Source of the DNA: Yersinia kristensenii
Lineage (GTDB): Bacteria > Pseudomonadota > Gammaproteobacteria > Enterobacterales > Enterobacteriaceae
Length of the DNA: 64,000 bases
Direction: 5' to 3'
Assembly (NCBI RefSeq): GCF_900460525.1
Contig: NZ_UHIY01000001.1
Span: 682,001-746,000, forward strand
The stretch's first letter is position 1; each line of letters begins with the position of its first letter. The translations under genes and the position numbers were made by a program. Shown piece by piece: positions 40,638 through 47,747 of the stretch. The notes beneath the pieces are model-generated. The model had not been told where the DNA came from. It searched no databases and saw only the letters and a list, made by a program, of their open reading frames with translations.

Positions 40638-41534
40638 ATGCTGGATGAATTAGCCCTATTTGTGAGCATTGTAGAAACAGGAAGTTTGCGGGCAGCAGCG
40701 GAGAAAGCCGCGATTCCGGCTTCGACACTGACGCGCCGCTTACAGAAGTTAGAGCAACATTTAGGTTGTCGCTTGCTGCATCGCAGCGCCCGGCGCATGA
40801 CGCCGACGAGTGAAGGTTGGCAATATTACGAACAGTGTCGCCCGCTGGTGCATTCTTTACAGCAAGCAACAGCAAAGCTGGACGTGACATTGCATCAGAT
40901 CAGTGGCCTGATCCGGATATTGGCTCCGGCGGATTTAGCCAATGACAATCTGGCTCCTGCCTGGCTATCATTTTTGACGCGCTACCCCGAAGTTCGGCTC
41001 GAGTTGGAGCTGAGCAATTACACGCAGGATTTGATTGGTAGCGGCGCTGACGTGGCGATCCGCGTGGGCGCTCAGCCGGATTCATTACTCAATATGCGAA
41101 AATTGGGGCAAAGCAAGGAAATCCTGTTGGTCGCCTCACCTGATTACTTGGCAAAAAACGGCATTCCTGAATCTATGGATGAGCTGAGGCTACGCGATTT
41201 GGTGATCAGTGCGCCATTATCAACCTGGGTGATACAACACAACCAGAATGGAGAGACCGTGCGCTGGCAACCACAGGGGAAATTGTGTGTGAACGGCATT
41301 TATCTGGCGTTACAGGCGGCACTCGCCGGATTAGGGATCCTGTTCTGCCCATTAAGTTTGTGCCATAACCCACTCCAGCGCGGCGAACTGGTCAGAATAT
41401 TACCGGAGTGGCAGGGTGCCCCCCGGGAAATTTATGCAGTATGGTCGCAGCAACGGTACGTTCCGGCCAGAGTACGGGCTCTAATTGATCATCTGGCCGA
41501 CTTTTGTCAGCAAGACCCTCAGTTAATGATATGA
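40638..41534 (+). CDS. LysR-family transcriptional regulator
   Basis: A 298-residue regulator with an N-terminal helix-turn-helix (LFVSIVETGSLRAAAEKAAIPASTLTRRLQKLEQHLGCRLLHRS, in parts) and an effector domain of the DmlR/CrgA-like group. The frame opens with a TTG at 40602. The ATG at 40638 gives the standard start MLDELALFVSIV. It is divergent from the MDR oxidoreductase gene across about 175 bases. Confidence 0.88.
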   Translation: MLDELALFVSIVETGSLRAAAEKAAIPASTLTRRLQKLEQHLGCRLLHRSARRMTPTSEGWQYYEQCRPLVHSLQQATAKLDVTLHQISGLIRILAPADLANDNLAPAWLSFLTRYPEVRLELELSNYTQDLIGSGADVAIRVGAQPDSLLNMRKLGQSKEILLVASPDYLAKNGIPESMDELRLRDLVISAPLSTWVIQHNQNGETVRWQPQGKLCVNGIYLALQAALAGLGILFCPLSLCHNPLQRGELVRILPEWQGAPREIYAVWSQQRYVPARVRALIDHLADFCQQDPQLMI

Positions 41535-41549
41535 GTCTTTTTCTTCAGA

Positions 41550-41583
41550 AAAGTATCTCGATTGGCAGCTATCGAGATACTTT
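41550..41583. terminator. Bidirectional terminator between LysR and ParB-like genes
   Basis: A perfect 13-base inverted repeat (41550-41562 with 41571-41583) has an eight-base loop in a convergent gene pair. Confidence 0.8.
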
Positions 41584-41609
41584 GCCGAACCCTATTATTC
41601 TCAGCAAAC

Positions 41610-42656
41610 TTAATGGTTGGCCTGATATTCAAGTGCTTTAGCCAATTTAGAATCTGGTTTCGCCAACTTATTTAAACGCTTTTCATCAATGCTATTCATC
41701 TGGCCTAAAGCTGCCGCCGTTTGGCCGGAATGCCCTATTAGCTGTTGCTTAGGTACATTGACCATCAATGCTGCTGCATCTTTCAGCGCCTTGATATAAT
41801 CATCCTGCTTGTGCAGGTTATAATGTTTTAAATCCATTTTGCTCTGTAATAGCTGGCCCCAATAAAACTCGAGGAAAGGAATTGCCGGATAAGGCTTACC
41901 GGTTTCAGGATTGAGATTTTTATCTGACTTATCGTAAGAGATACCGCGTAAATAATAAAGCATTGAGCGATACGGATCGTCCTGAAAACCACTCATGCCT
42001 AGGGTATTAGGCAATTGAGAGAAAGTGATTGGTTTTCCCTCTGCATCAATAGGAAGAAAGTGTTTAAGTTCAGTCATCTTTTGTTCGAACTGAGCTTGAG
42101 TCAGCGCCTTTCCGTTGCTGTCACGGCTGACATTCTGCCCCACCAGGACACTTAAAGTCACATCAGCACCGCCACCGGGCATATCCCAAAAACTGTTAAA
42201 TGCATGATGCCCATCAGTCAGATAAAGCTTCCCCGTTGGCCCAATATCGACCGTGTTTATATCCGTTTTTTTAGTGCCAATAGCCAGTTTACACCTATAT
42301 GAGGAGGGATCTTTTGGTGTTGATGATGCATTCATTTCAGCCAGCTTCCCGGCGCCTTGAACTTTACATAACTCATTGAATAGACGCTTAGAATCGTGGG
42401 CATAATCAGCCAACTCGCCCGCAATCTGGAGTTTACCGACTGCAATTTGGGTCGGATGCAACTCACTGAGTTTGATTTGAATAATATCGCCAGATTTAGC
42501 CTGTAAGTTATTCTGAGAAAGGGATTGTGCCGCATGCAGATTAACTGAATAGAGCATCGGCCCAGAAAGCAGCAGAATGAAAATTGAAAATAACCCACTA
42601 CCTAACCTTGCTTGGATTGGCCCTGCCGGACATAAATCAATCTTATTCAAATACAC
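41610..42656 (-). CDS. Exported ParB-like nuclease-fold protein (ParBc_2 type)
   Basis: A 348-residue protein that starts at GTG 42656 with GAGGAG six bases upstream. A long signal peptide (hydrophobic residues about 20-40) ends near LHA-AQS, so it should act outside the cytoplasm. The mature part has IIQIKLSELHPTQIAVGK, the ParB/sulfiredoxin-like start, and LYLTDGHHAFNSFWDMPGG, matching the DGHH motif of the ParBc_2 family. The role of secreted members is unknown; a nuclease or a phosphoryl-transfer enzyme is possible. It is the last backbone gene before the island junction. Confidence 0.72.
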   Translation of the reverse strand: MYLNKIDLCPAGPIQARLGSGLFSIFILLLSGPMLYSVNLHAAQSLSQNNLQAKSGDIIQIKLSELHPTQIAVGKLQIAGELADYAHDSKRLFNELCKVQGAGKLAEMNASSTPKDPSSYRCKLAIGTKKTDINTVDIGPTGKLYLTDGHHAFNSFWDMPGGGADVTLSVLVGQNVSRDSNGKALTQAQFEQKMTELKHFLPIDAEGKPITFSQLPNTLGMSGFQDDPYRSMLYYLRGISYDKSDKNLNPETGKPYPAIPFLEFYWGQLLQSKMDLKHYNLHKQDDYIKALKDAAALMVNVPKQQLIGHSGQTAAALGQMNSIDEKRLNKLAKPDSKLAKALEYQANH

Positions 42657-42840
42657 ATTTCACTCCTCGAATCGGCATCAATGCTTTTCACCGTCTTATT
42701 GGCTGATTAATTAACCGTAAGATAGCACTAATTTACAAGGTTTTATCATTATCAGAAGTGTAACAATGGATGCTCGTGAGGTTAGAATTTATGTGGCGAG
42801 AAAAAGCAAGAAGCACCTCGCAGGAACTGGATTTTAGACA

Positions 42841-42869
42841 TAAAAAAGACGTCCGTAGATGTCTCTTTA
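42841..42869 (-). terminator. Native tRNA terminator beside the attachment site
   Basis: On the minus strand, directly after the tRNA-like 3' end, agacatctacggacgtct forms a short hairpin followed by six T. This is the usual layout downstream of a tRNA gene. Confidence 0.6.
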
Positions 42870-42877
42870 CATACTAA

Positions 42878-42897
42878 TGGTGCGAAGGCCGGACTCG
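42878..42897 (-). other. Attachment-site remnant: 3' end of a leuX-type tRNA-Leu gene
   Basis: On the minus strand the 20 bases read CGAGTCCGGCCTTCGCACCA, equal to the 3' end of tRNA-Leu(CAA) leuX as recalled from E. coli except for one missing G before CACCA. Homology stops abruptly at 42898. leuX is a classic site for P4-type integrases. The 3' end copy plus the native terminator on its left marks the island end away from the intact tRNA. Confidence 0.6.
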
Positions 42898-43077
42898 CTA
42901 ATATCATACAACCTACTGATATCAATATTATTTATTTTTAACACTAAGAGCTTGTACCCGCACTTGTACCCACAAACACCATTTCGTACAAAAATTGAGC
43001 CATTTCAAACTATTGTTGATAAGAGCCCAAGACTCAAGATTATACTATTTTTTACCGACAAGTCATCGTCTGAAGGA

Positions 43078-43938
43078 TTAACTCCTCTCTGCTAACATCC
43101 CCGGATAGTGTTTGGCGATAATGCCATTCATCTTGTCAATCAACTCAGGCTTCCTAAACGTCAGATGTGCAGAACCTTTCATGAAGTACTTTATCAAAAA
43201 GTAATCATCTTGATAGTCCTTTGCCATGTGCGAATTGGCGTGAATATGCTCAGACAACCGGCTTGTCACATCGCCCCGGTTGTCTGGGATCGCTTTACCG
43301 TCCAGCAAGTGCAACATGCGCTCTAGGTCTGCCAACTGGTCTCGCCGGTAACCCTGGTTCAGGGTAAAGCCCCATTGGTTGCAACTGACCAGATTGCTGA
43401 TGATCAGCTTTTTACCAAATCGGCATGGGCTATTGGTTTTATAGTGCCAAGACAACCCTTTGAATAAATTGATGACGCCGCGTTCAAATACCTCGTCTTT
43501 CTGCTGGTGAAGTTGCTCAAAGGTACTGAGTATGTTGGCTTCGCTGACGGCAGGAATATTATCTCCCTCAAGGTTTCTGTACCACTGGTCACGGGCTTGG
43601 GCATCCATCAGGCTCAGCATCCCTGATTTTTTCATCAGGTCTCGCCATATACCACGATCGAGATTGCAGGTAATCACTTTCATGGCTGTTTCTGCTTTCT
43701 CCATGAACCAGCAGCCAGTACGGAAGTCTTGCCGCATGGCCCAGTCCTTTGCAATTCCGCCGCCGATGCTGCTGGTAATGGCTGAAATATCCTCAAGCTG
43801 GTGGATAAGCGCGTCAATCTGCACCAGTGCGGTATTACGTGCGGTGATGATACGTTCAATGCTGGTGGAGCAAATCACATCGGTGTGGCCGGTTAGAACC
43901 TGCGGCTCGTCGATAACTGCGTTGAGTGAAGTAGACAT
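43078..43938 (-). CDS. DUF4942 domain protein
   Basis: A 286-residue protein matching the DUF4942 group found next to CbtA toxins in enterobacterial islands, with DWAMRQDFRTGCWFMEKAETAMK near residue 70 and NQWGFTLNQGYRRDQLADLERMLHLLDG near 205, both seen in pieces. The ATG at 43938 has GGAG eight bases upstream; the frame opens at 43968. Function unknown. It lies 84 bases after the antitoxin gene and is the last gene of the left-hand island cluster. Confidence 0.8.
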   Translation of the reverse strand: MSTSLNAVIDEPQVLTGHTDVICSTSIERIITARNTALVQIDALIHQLEDISAITSSIGGGIAKDWAMRQDFRTGCWFMEKAETAMKVITCNLDRGIWRDLMKKSGMLSLMDAQARDQWYRNLEGDNIPAVSEANILSTFEQLHQQKDEVFERGVINLFKGLSWHYKTNSPCRFGKKLIISNLVSCNQWGFTLNQGYRRDQLADLERMLHLLDGKAIPDNRGDVTSRLSEHIHANSHMAKDYQDDYFLIKYFMKGSAHLTFRKPELIDKMNGIIAKHYPGMLAERS

Positions 43939-44022
43939 CGTAGGAACTCCATAAAAGCAAAACGCCAACGATTGTTGTTGGCGTCGAGGAAGAGGGATGT
44001 TTTAGGTGCCAGAATCTGCCGT

Positions 44023-44355
44023 TCAAGACAGTTCCTGATACACCGCGATATAGACATAACCGTGACTGCCCAGCGTATCCGCTTCACAGACAAATTCTCC
44101 ATGCCGAACCGTAATGCCTTGCTGACGGCGTGGATCCAGCGCCCCGGACAGCAGCTGCGACTCCAGTTTGGTTATCAGCGCGGGGAATGCCACATCAAGA
44201 GACTGAGTGGTTTGAGGGGAAAAGGTGCCGACAATATTGGCTCTGTCACTCAGAAAGTGCAGGTGTGTTCCCTCCTGTACCAGCCTGGCTCCCAAACGTG
44301 GCGTAATGTCACGTTTCAGGCCCCATGTTGGGGAAGTAGTCATGTGGTTATTCAT
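44023..44355 (-). CDS. cbeA: CbeA/YeeU-family antitoxin (type IV), placed after its toxin
   Basis: A 110-residue protein similar to E. coli CbeA (YeeU): TWGLKRDITPRLGARLVQEGTHLHFLSDRANIVGTF, then AFPALITKLESQL, then CEADTLGSHGYVYIAVY. CbeA bundles MreB and FtsZ filaments and so counters CbtA without binding it. The start at 44355 overlaps the toxin stop by four bases (ATGA); another ATG is at 44343. In E. coli the antitoxin gene comes first, here it comes second. Confidence 0.85.
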   Translation of the reverse strand: MNNHMTTSPTWGLKRDITPRLGARLVQEGTHLHFLSDRANIVGTFSPQTTQSLDVAFPALITKLESQLLSGALDPRRQQGITVRHGEFVCEADTLGSHGYVYIAVYQELS

Positions 44356-44723
44356 GTTAACGGACTCTGTGGAATAGGATTGAGGGGTTCGGTTGGGTGC
44401 AGCAAGGTGGGCGGAAAATGTGCACGCCACAAGCCAGCAGCCTGGCGAGCCCGCACGATATCGCCCTTGCTCAACATCGGGTCTTGCGCCAGTGCGCTGA
44501 ACCCGTTACGACCAATTCGCACTAATGCATATTTCTCAACCAGTGTGTTTATGGTGTCGCCGACTGAAATCCCTTGTTCAATCTGTTGTGCAATCGCCTG
44601 TTCATCGTGATAGGGCGTATCGTTGAGGCTCAGGCCGTAGTGATGCTCCAGCAGGAAAGCGAGCAGTTGTTGATAAATAACGGGCACGGGCAATGCGCCC
44701 TGTGGGGTGGGTCGTGGTTTCAT
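44352..44723 (-). CDS. cbtA: CbtA/YeeV-family toxin
   Basis: A 123-residue protein matching E. coli CbtA (YeeV), which blocks MreB and FtsZ polymerisation. Conserved parts are LLEHHYGLSLNDTPYHDEQAIAQQIEQGIS, VEKYALVRIGRNGFSA and the C-terminal DIVRARQAAGLWR. The N terminus is shorter and the last 20 residues are proline-rich and diverged. It is the first gene of a toxin-first pair, overlapping cbeA by four bases, about 80 bases after a mini-ORF that follows radC. Confidence 0.87.
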   Translation of the reverse strand: MKPRPTPQGALPVPVIYQQLLAFLLEHHYGLSLNDTPYHDEQAIAQQIEQGISVGDTINTLVEKYALVRIGRNGFSALAQDPMLSKGDIVRARQAAGLWRAHFPPTLLHPTEPLNPIPQSPLT

Positions 44724-44804
44724 GGGGATGTTCTCAATATGGATAATGCGGGATTACGTCAGGAGACGAGCAGTGTTACCACTTAGTTTGATGTACGTTT
44801 TGTC

Positions 44805-44885
44805 TCACCAGTCGAACGTGGCGAAACCGGGCAACATATCGCCCAGAGCATCAATATGCAGGTAGGTTAGCCCATGATGTTTCAT
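44805..44885 (-). CDS. Possible 26-residue mini-ORF coupled to radC
   Basis: The RadC stop overlaps an ATG (TAATG at 44885) that opens a 26-codon frame, starting MKHHGLTYLHIDALGDMLPG. This is the slot where other islands carry a DUF987 gene, but the sequence does not resemble DUF987. Either a small coupled protein or a remnant. Short length limits confidence. Confidence 0.3.
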   Translation of the reverse strand: MKHHGLTYLHIDALGDMLPGFATFDW

Positions 44886-45370
44886 TAATTTAGTAACCAG
44901 CCGCGTTCAGCAAATGACACGATATCCAGACCACCCACAACCAGATGATCCAGCACTCTCACATCAACCAGGCCCAGCGCGTTGACCAGCCTGTCGGTGA
45001 TCTGTCGATCGGCCTGACTGGGCTCGGCCAACTGGGACGGATGGTTGTGCGCCAGTACGGCACTCGCCGCATTGTGCTTCATGGCCGACTTCACCAACTC
45101 ACGCGGGTGAACGGTAGTACTGTTGATAGTGCCAGTAAACAACGTCTCTTGAGCCAGCAGACGGTTTTGATTGTCGAGCCACAGCACGATGAAGACTTCG
45201 CGCTCGAGCCCGGTCAGATGCAGGCGCAGCCAGTCGCGGGTCACGTGGGTGGAGGTAAATGCGACACCCGGCTCCCGCAACTGTTTTGCCAGCAGGTTCA
45301 GGGCACGTCGGATAGTGCGTTGTTCGCCGGGTGACATTTCTGCCACTGTTGGAGATAACGTTATTTTCAT
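44885..45370 (-). CDS. RadC-family JAMM protein (YeeS/YfjY-like)
   Basis: A 161-residue island-type RadC protein. The JAMM metalloprotease motif is present: a Glu in the first part, then VLAHNHPSQLAEPSQADRQIT with the two histidines and the aspartate, followed by LDHLVVGG. Serine/glutamine replace the usual HPSG glycine. RadC is no longer thought to be a DNA-repair protein and its role is unclear. ATG at 45370, 19 bases after the antirestriction gene, with AAGGA upstream. Confidence 0.87.
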   Translation of the reverse strand: MKITLSPTVAEMSPGEQRTIRRALNLLAKQLREPGVAFTSTHVTRDWLRLHLTGLEREVFIVLWLDNQNRLLAQETLFTGTINSTTVHPRELVKSAMKHNAASAVLAHNHPSQLAEPSQADRQITDRLVNALGLVDVRVLDHLVVGGLDIVSFAERGWLLN

Positions 45371-45389
45371 GGTGAGAGGTCCTTGTTGC

Positions 45390-45821
45390 TCAGTCAATCA
45401 GGGAGAAAATGGCATGACTTTCTGGATGATGCAGAGCGTAAGCACGCAACCGATAGAAGTGTTCGGTCATAAGCTCATTTTCAGTACGGCAGGCATGGTG
45501 ACTGTAAGTCATCAGGCAGGCGGTAATACCCGCAGCTTCACGACTGACGGTGGCTCCGTTGCCATTGAGTTCGTTAAACAACGCGTAGTCTTGCTCCGTA
45601 CCCGGCACAATAAATGCGCCGCCGTCGCTGAGCGTATAGTAGTCCCAGAAGTCGCCGCGATAGTCGTCACACAATCGGTCCAGCCAACCAAACACCTGTG
45701 GTTCAATCAAAATCCATTGCGGTATCTCACCAAAATGGTCTGGCCAGAAGTGAATGCGCTGAGAGTCGGTAACCGGCGTGGCGGTTAGTGTATCCATCTG
45801 AGTTGTCGTTGGGATATTCAT
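45390..45821 (-). CDS. Antirestriction protein of the ArdB/KlcA family
   Basis: A 143-residue protein with the family pattern RIHFWPDHFG near residue 22, WLDRLCDDYRGDFWDYYTLSDGGAFIVP near 46 and a helical C terminus. ArdB/KlcA proteins protect incoming mobile DNA from type I restriction without mimicking DNA. ATG at 45821 has AGGA nine bases upstream. It precedes radC, the order seen in CP4-type islands (YfjX-YfjY). Confidence 0.85.
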   Translation of the reverse strand: MNIPTTTQMDTLTATPVTDSQRIHFWPDHFGEIPQWILIEPQVFGWLDRLCDDYRGDFWDYYTLSDGGAFIVPGTEQDYALFNELNGNGATVSREAAGITACLMTYSHHACRTENELMTEHFYRLRAYALHHPESHAIFSLID

Positions 45822-45855
45822 GAGTAATGTCCTTCTTTAATAAAGATAAATAGCA

Positions 45856-45890
45856 AAACAGGCCCTCCGGGAAGACCGGGGAGCCTGTTT
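45856..45890. terminator. Inverted repeat downstream of the DUF932 gene region
   Basis: Arms aaacaggc and gcctgttt at 45856-45863 and 45883-45890 enclose a GC-rich partly paired core. It lies just upstream of the ArdB gene start, so it is either an attenuator or a terminator reading in either direction. Confidence 0.45.
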
Positions 45891-45972
45891 ATTTTATGGG
45901 TTAAGAATTTGATTCAATATTTAAAGTCGTGAGTGAAGATAGGACGTGGGGAGAGGCAGGACCTCTTAGATT

Positions 45973-46000
45973 AAAAACCCGTTATCGTCGGGATAACGGG
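45973..46000 (-). terminator. Terminator downstream of the DUF932 gene
   Basis: A perfect nine-base stem (cccgttatc with gataacggg) has a five-base loop. On the minus strand it is followed by five T. Confidence 0.75.
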
Positions 46001-46118
46001 CGGTGGTTTTCCCTGAATATTGGCATAACGCCTGTGCCTGACTGCTGTTTTGAATACATTTTGCTGACAGGTAACCCTATCAATTTTATCGATGGGTAAA
46101 GAGAAAAGATAATGGGTT

Positions 46119-46166
46119 GTGCAGATCAATAACGCGAAACCGATCGTTGAAATCGATCGTCACTGG
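46119..46166. promoter_or_regulatory. Island repeat element with CGATCG palindromes (copy 1)
   Basis: The block beginning gtgcagatcaataa and ending aaaccgatcgt (46119-46148) recurs with three mismatches at 49622-49650. It is followed here by a further atcgatcgt. Both copies lie upstream of minus-strand island genes, so it is probably a promoter or operator shared by island operons. Confidence 0.5.
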
Positions 46167-46181
46167 AGGTGTGAAACAACA

Positions 46182-47003
46182 TCAGAGCACAGCCTGCTTA
46201 AGCTGTTCAGCCATGACCCACAGTGCCCGATTGAGTTTGATGTCACCATCGATACCACTGATAGCACGGGTCCGGGCACGTTTTCCTCCAGTGCTCTTAC
46301 CCGATAGCCCGCCTTTGGTCAGATTCTCCTGCACACGCTGAAATGTTGTCCAGAGGTCATCTTTTTTATCTTCCCAGCGACGAGGCATCAGGATTTGCGA
46401 CTCAGTGACCGGATGGTGCTCCTCACCGTAACGGTAGGTCAATGCAGCATGGGCCAGTGCATGTTGGTGCTCCGCAGATAGCGTCAATGACTGCATGCTT
46501 TCACGACTTTCTTCTATCTGGTCAAATATCCCCAGTACTTCGTAGGCTCCTTCAATTACCTTTTCCACCACATCCCCTTTATGCGGTACACGAATTTCGC
46601 CAAAACTCTGACCACAAACCAGACCGTTGCTGCAAATTTCACGGAACATACCCGGCAGCATTTGATAGCTACTGGAGCCATCATGGCTGTTGAGCAGAAC
46701 AATCTCCTGCACTTCTCTCTGCGTGATTTGCCCTGTTCGGCGTAACCGCACCATATGCTTGGTATGCTCACGTTTATCCAAATCTCGTACCCGGGTCTGG
46801 CAGGCAAAGAACGGCACAAACCCTTCTTCGCGCAATTTATCTAATAACGTAATAGTCGGAATATACGTGTATCGGGCGCTGCGGGAGGCATGTTTATCTT
46901 CACCAAACACACTGGGCACATAGTAGGCCAGTTCATCATGGGTCAGGGGGCGGTCGCGGCGAACGGAGTTCACCCGGCCAAAGCGGGAGGCTAAACGGGT
47001 CAT
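46182..47003 (-). CDS. DUF932 domain protein (YfjQ/YafZ family)
   Basis: A 273-residue member of the island family that includes E. coli YfjQ and YafZ. Matching parts are MTRLASRFGRVNSVRRDRPLT at the N terminus in similar form, FFACQTRVRDLDKREHTKHM, LLNSHDGSSSYQMLPGMFREICSNGLVCG in pieces, and a basic C terminus. The family is related to plasmid proteins of unknown role. ATG at 47003 has AAGGA seven bases upstream. Confidence 0.87.
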   Translation of the reverse strand: MTRLASRFGRVNSVRRDRPLTHDELAYYVPSVFGEDKHASRSARYTYIPTITLLDKLREEGFVPFFACQTRVRDLDKREHTKHMVRLRRTGQITQREVQEIVLLNSHDGSSSYQMLPGMFREICSNGLVCGQSFGEIRVPHKGDVVEKVIEGAYEVLGIFDQIEESRESMQSLTLSAEHQHALAHAALTYRYGEEHHPVTESQILMPRRWEDKKDDLWTTFQRVQENLTKGGLSGKSTGGKRARTRAISGIDGDIKLNRALWVMAEQLKQAVL

Positions 47004-47032
47004 GATTCATTCCTTAACAAAAAGTGGGCATA

Positions 47033-47058
47033 AAAAAGGCCACCCCGAAGGATGGCCC
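47033..47058 (-). terminator. Terminator after the secreted-protein operon
   Basis: ggccaccccgaaggatggcc (47039-47058) forms a stem with a short loop. The minus-strand transcript continues with six T. It separates the 148-residue gene from the DUF932 gene. Confidence 0.8.
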
Positions 47059-47078
47059 TGATTTAATGACAAAATTGT

Positions 47079-47525
47079 TTACGGTATCGCGGGAGGTAAA
47101 ATCGGTTGGGCAATGTGTTCCTTATCAGGCAACGCTGCAGGCTCTTCAGCACGGTTTCTTTCATCCCGATAAAGCTGCAGTTTCACCAGAAGCGGTGTCT
47201 TACGCGACTGCAGGTAGCTCAAACACCATTCCCGCTTTACCACCATTCTTACTGGTGCAGGTAAAAGCTCATAGGCTTTGCTGAAGACAGATTCAACAAA
47301 AATATCGTCGTTTAATTTATCTTCAGCAATATTCAACAGCCCATTGATAACGATATTTTCAAGCAACGGTTTATATTTTGATAAGCGAGAAACCGACGGT
47401 TCAACAGCGCTGTCCCGTTTAGGCTCTTCAACTGTTTCAATTGGTATATCGACAGGAGACGTCTTTCGGGCAAAGCTTAATTTATCTTTCAGCCTGCCGA
47501 GTTTCCCTTTGGTATTTTCAGGCAT
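47079..47525 (-). CDS. Island protein of unknown function, 148 residues
   Basis: A soluble, highly charged protein. It starts with a basic segment (KGKLGRLKDKLSFARK). A middle helical domain runs from YKPLLENIVINGLLNIAEDKL to the REWCLSYLQSRKTPLLVKLQLYRDERN stretch. The C terminus is proline-rich. No signal peptide or membrane segment and no recognised family. It follows the 57-residue gene by 35 bases and ends at a terminator, so it is the last gene of the 49473-47079 operon. Confidence 0.7.
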   Translation of the reverse strand: MPENTKGKLGRLKDKLSFARKTSPVDIPIETVEEPKRDSAVEPSVSRLSKYKPLLENIVINGLLNIAEDKLNDDIFVESVFSKAYELLPAPVRMVVKREWCLSYLQSRKTPLLVKLQLYRDERNRAEEPAALPDKEHIAQPILPPAIP

Positions 47526-47560
47526 ATGACTATTATCCTCCAGGCCAGCAGGTCGGGTGT

Positions 47561-47734
47561 TCAGGCCGATATGGCGAGTTTTTTGACAATCCGGATTAGG
47601 TGTAACGTCGTGAGCGCTGCCCCCATACTTTTGATTGTTATAGAGTCGCTGCGCATTAAAGTGATCCCTGTAACGACCAACACAACAGGCCAGGTAACGT
47701 CCGGCATTTCAGGTTTGCAGGTGTCTTTCGGCAT
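47561..47734 (-). CDS. Small protein of 57 residues with a hydrophobic segment
   Basis: A frame too short for usual cut-offs, starting at ATG 47734 with AAGGAA six bases upstream, one of the best ribosome sites in the island. The product begins MPKDTCKPEMPDVTWPVVLV. The hydrophobic stretch PVVLVVTGITLM (about residues 16-27) could be one membrane pass, and the C-terminal half is moderately basic. It lies 13 bases after the 422-residue secreted protein and 35 bases before the 148-residue gene. No family recognised. Confidence 0.6.
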   Translation of the reverse strand: MPKDTCKPEMPDVTWPVVLVVTGITLMRSDSITIKSMGAALTTLHLIRIVKKLAISA

Positions 47735-47747
47735 AAAGAGTTCCTTT

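Noticed and set aside
42878..42897. A functional tRNA gene
   Set aside because: Only the last 20 bases are present, one base is missing and there is no acceptor partner or anticodon arm. It is kept only as an attachment-site remnant.
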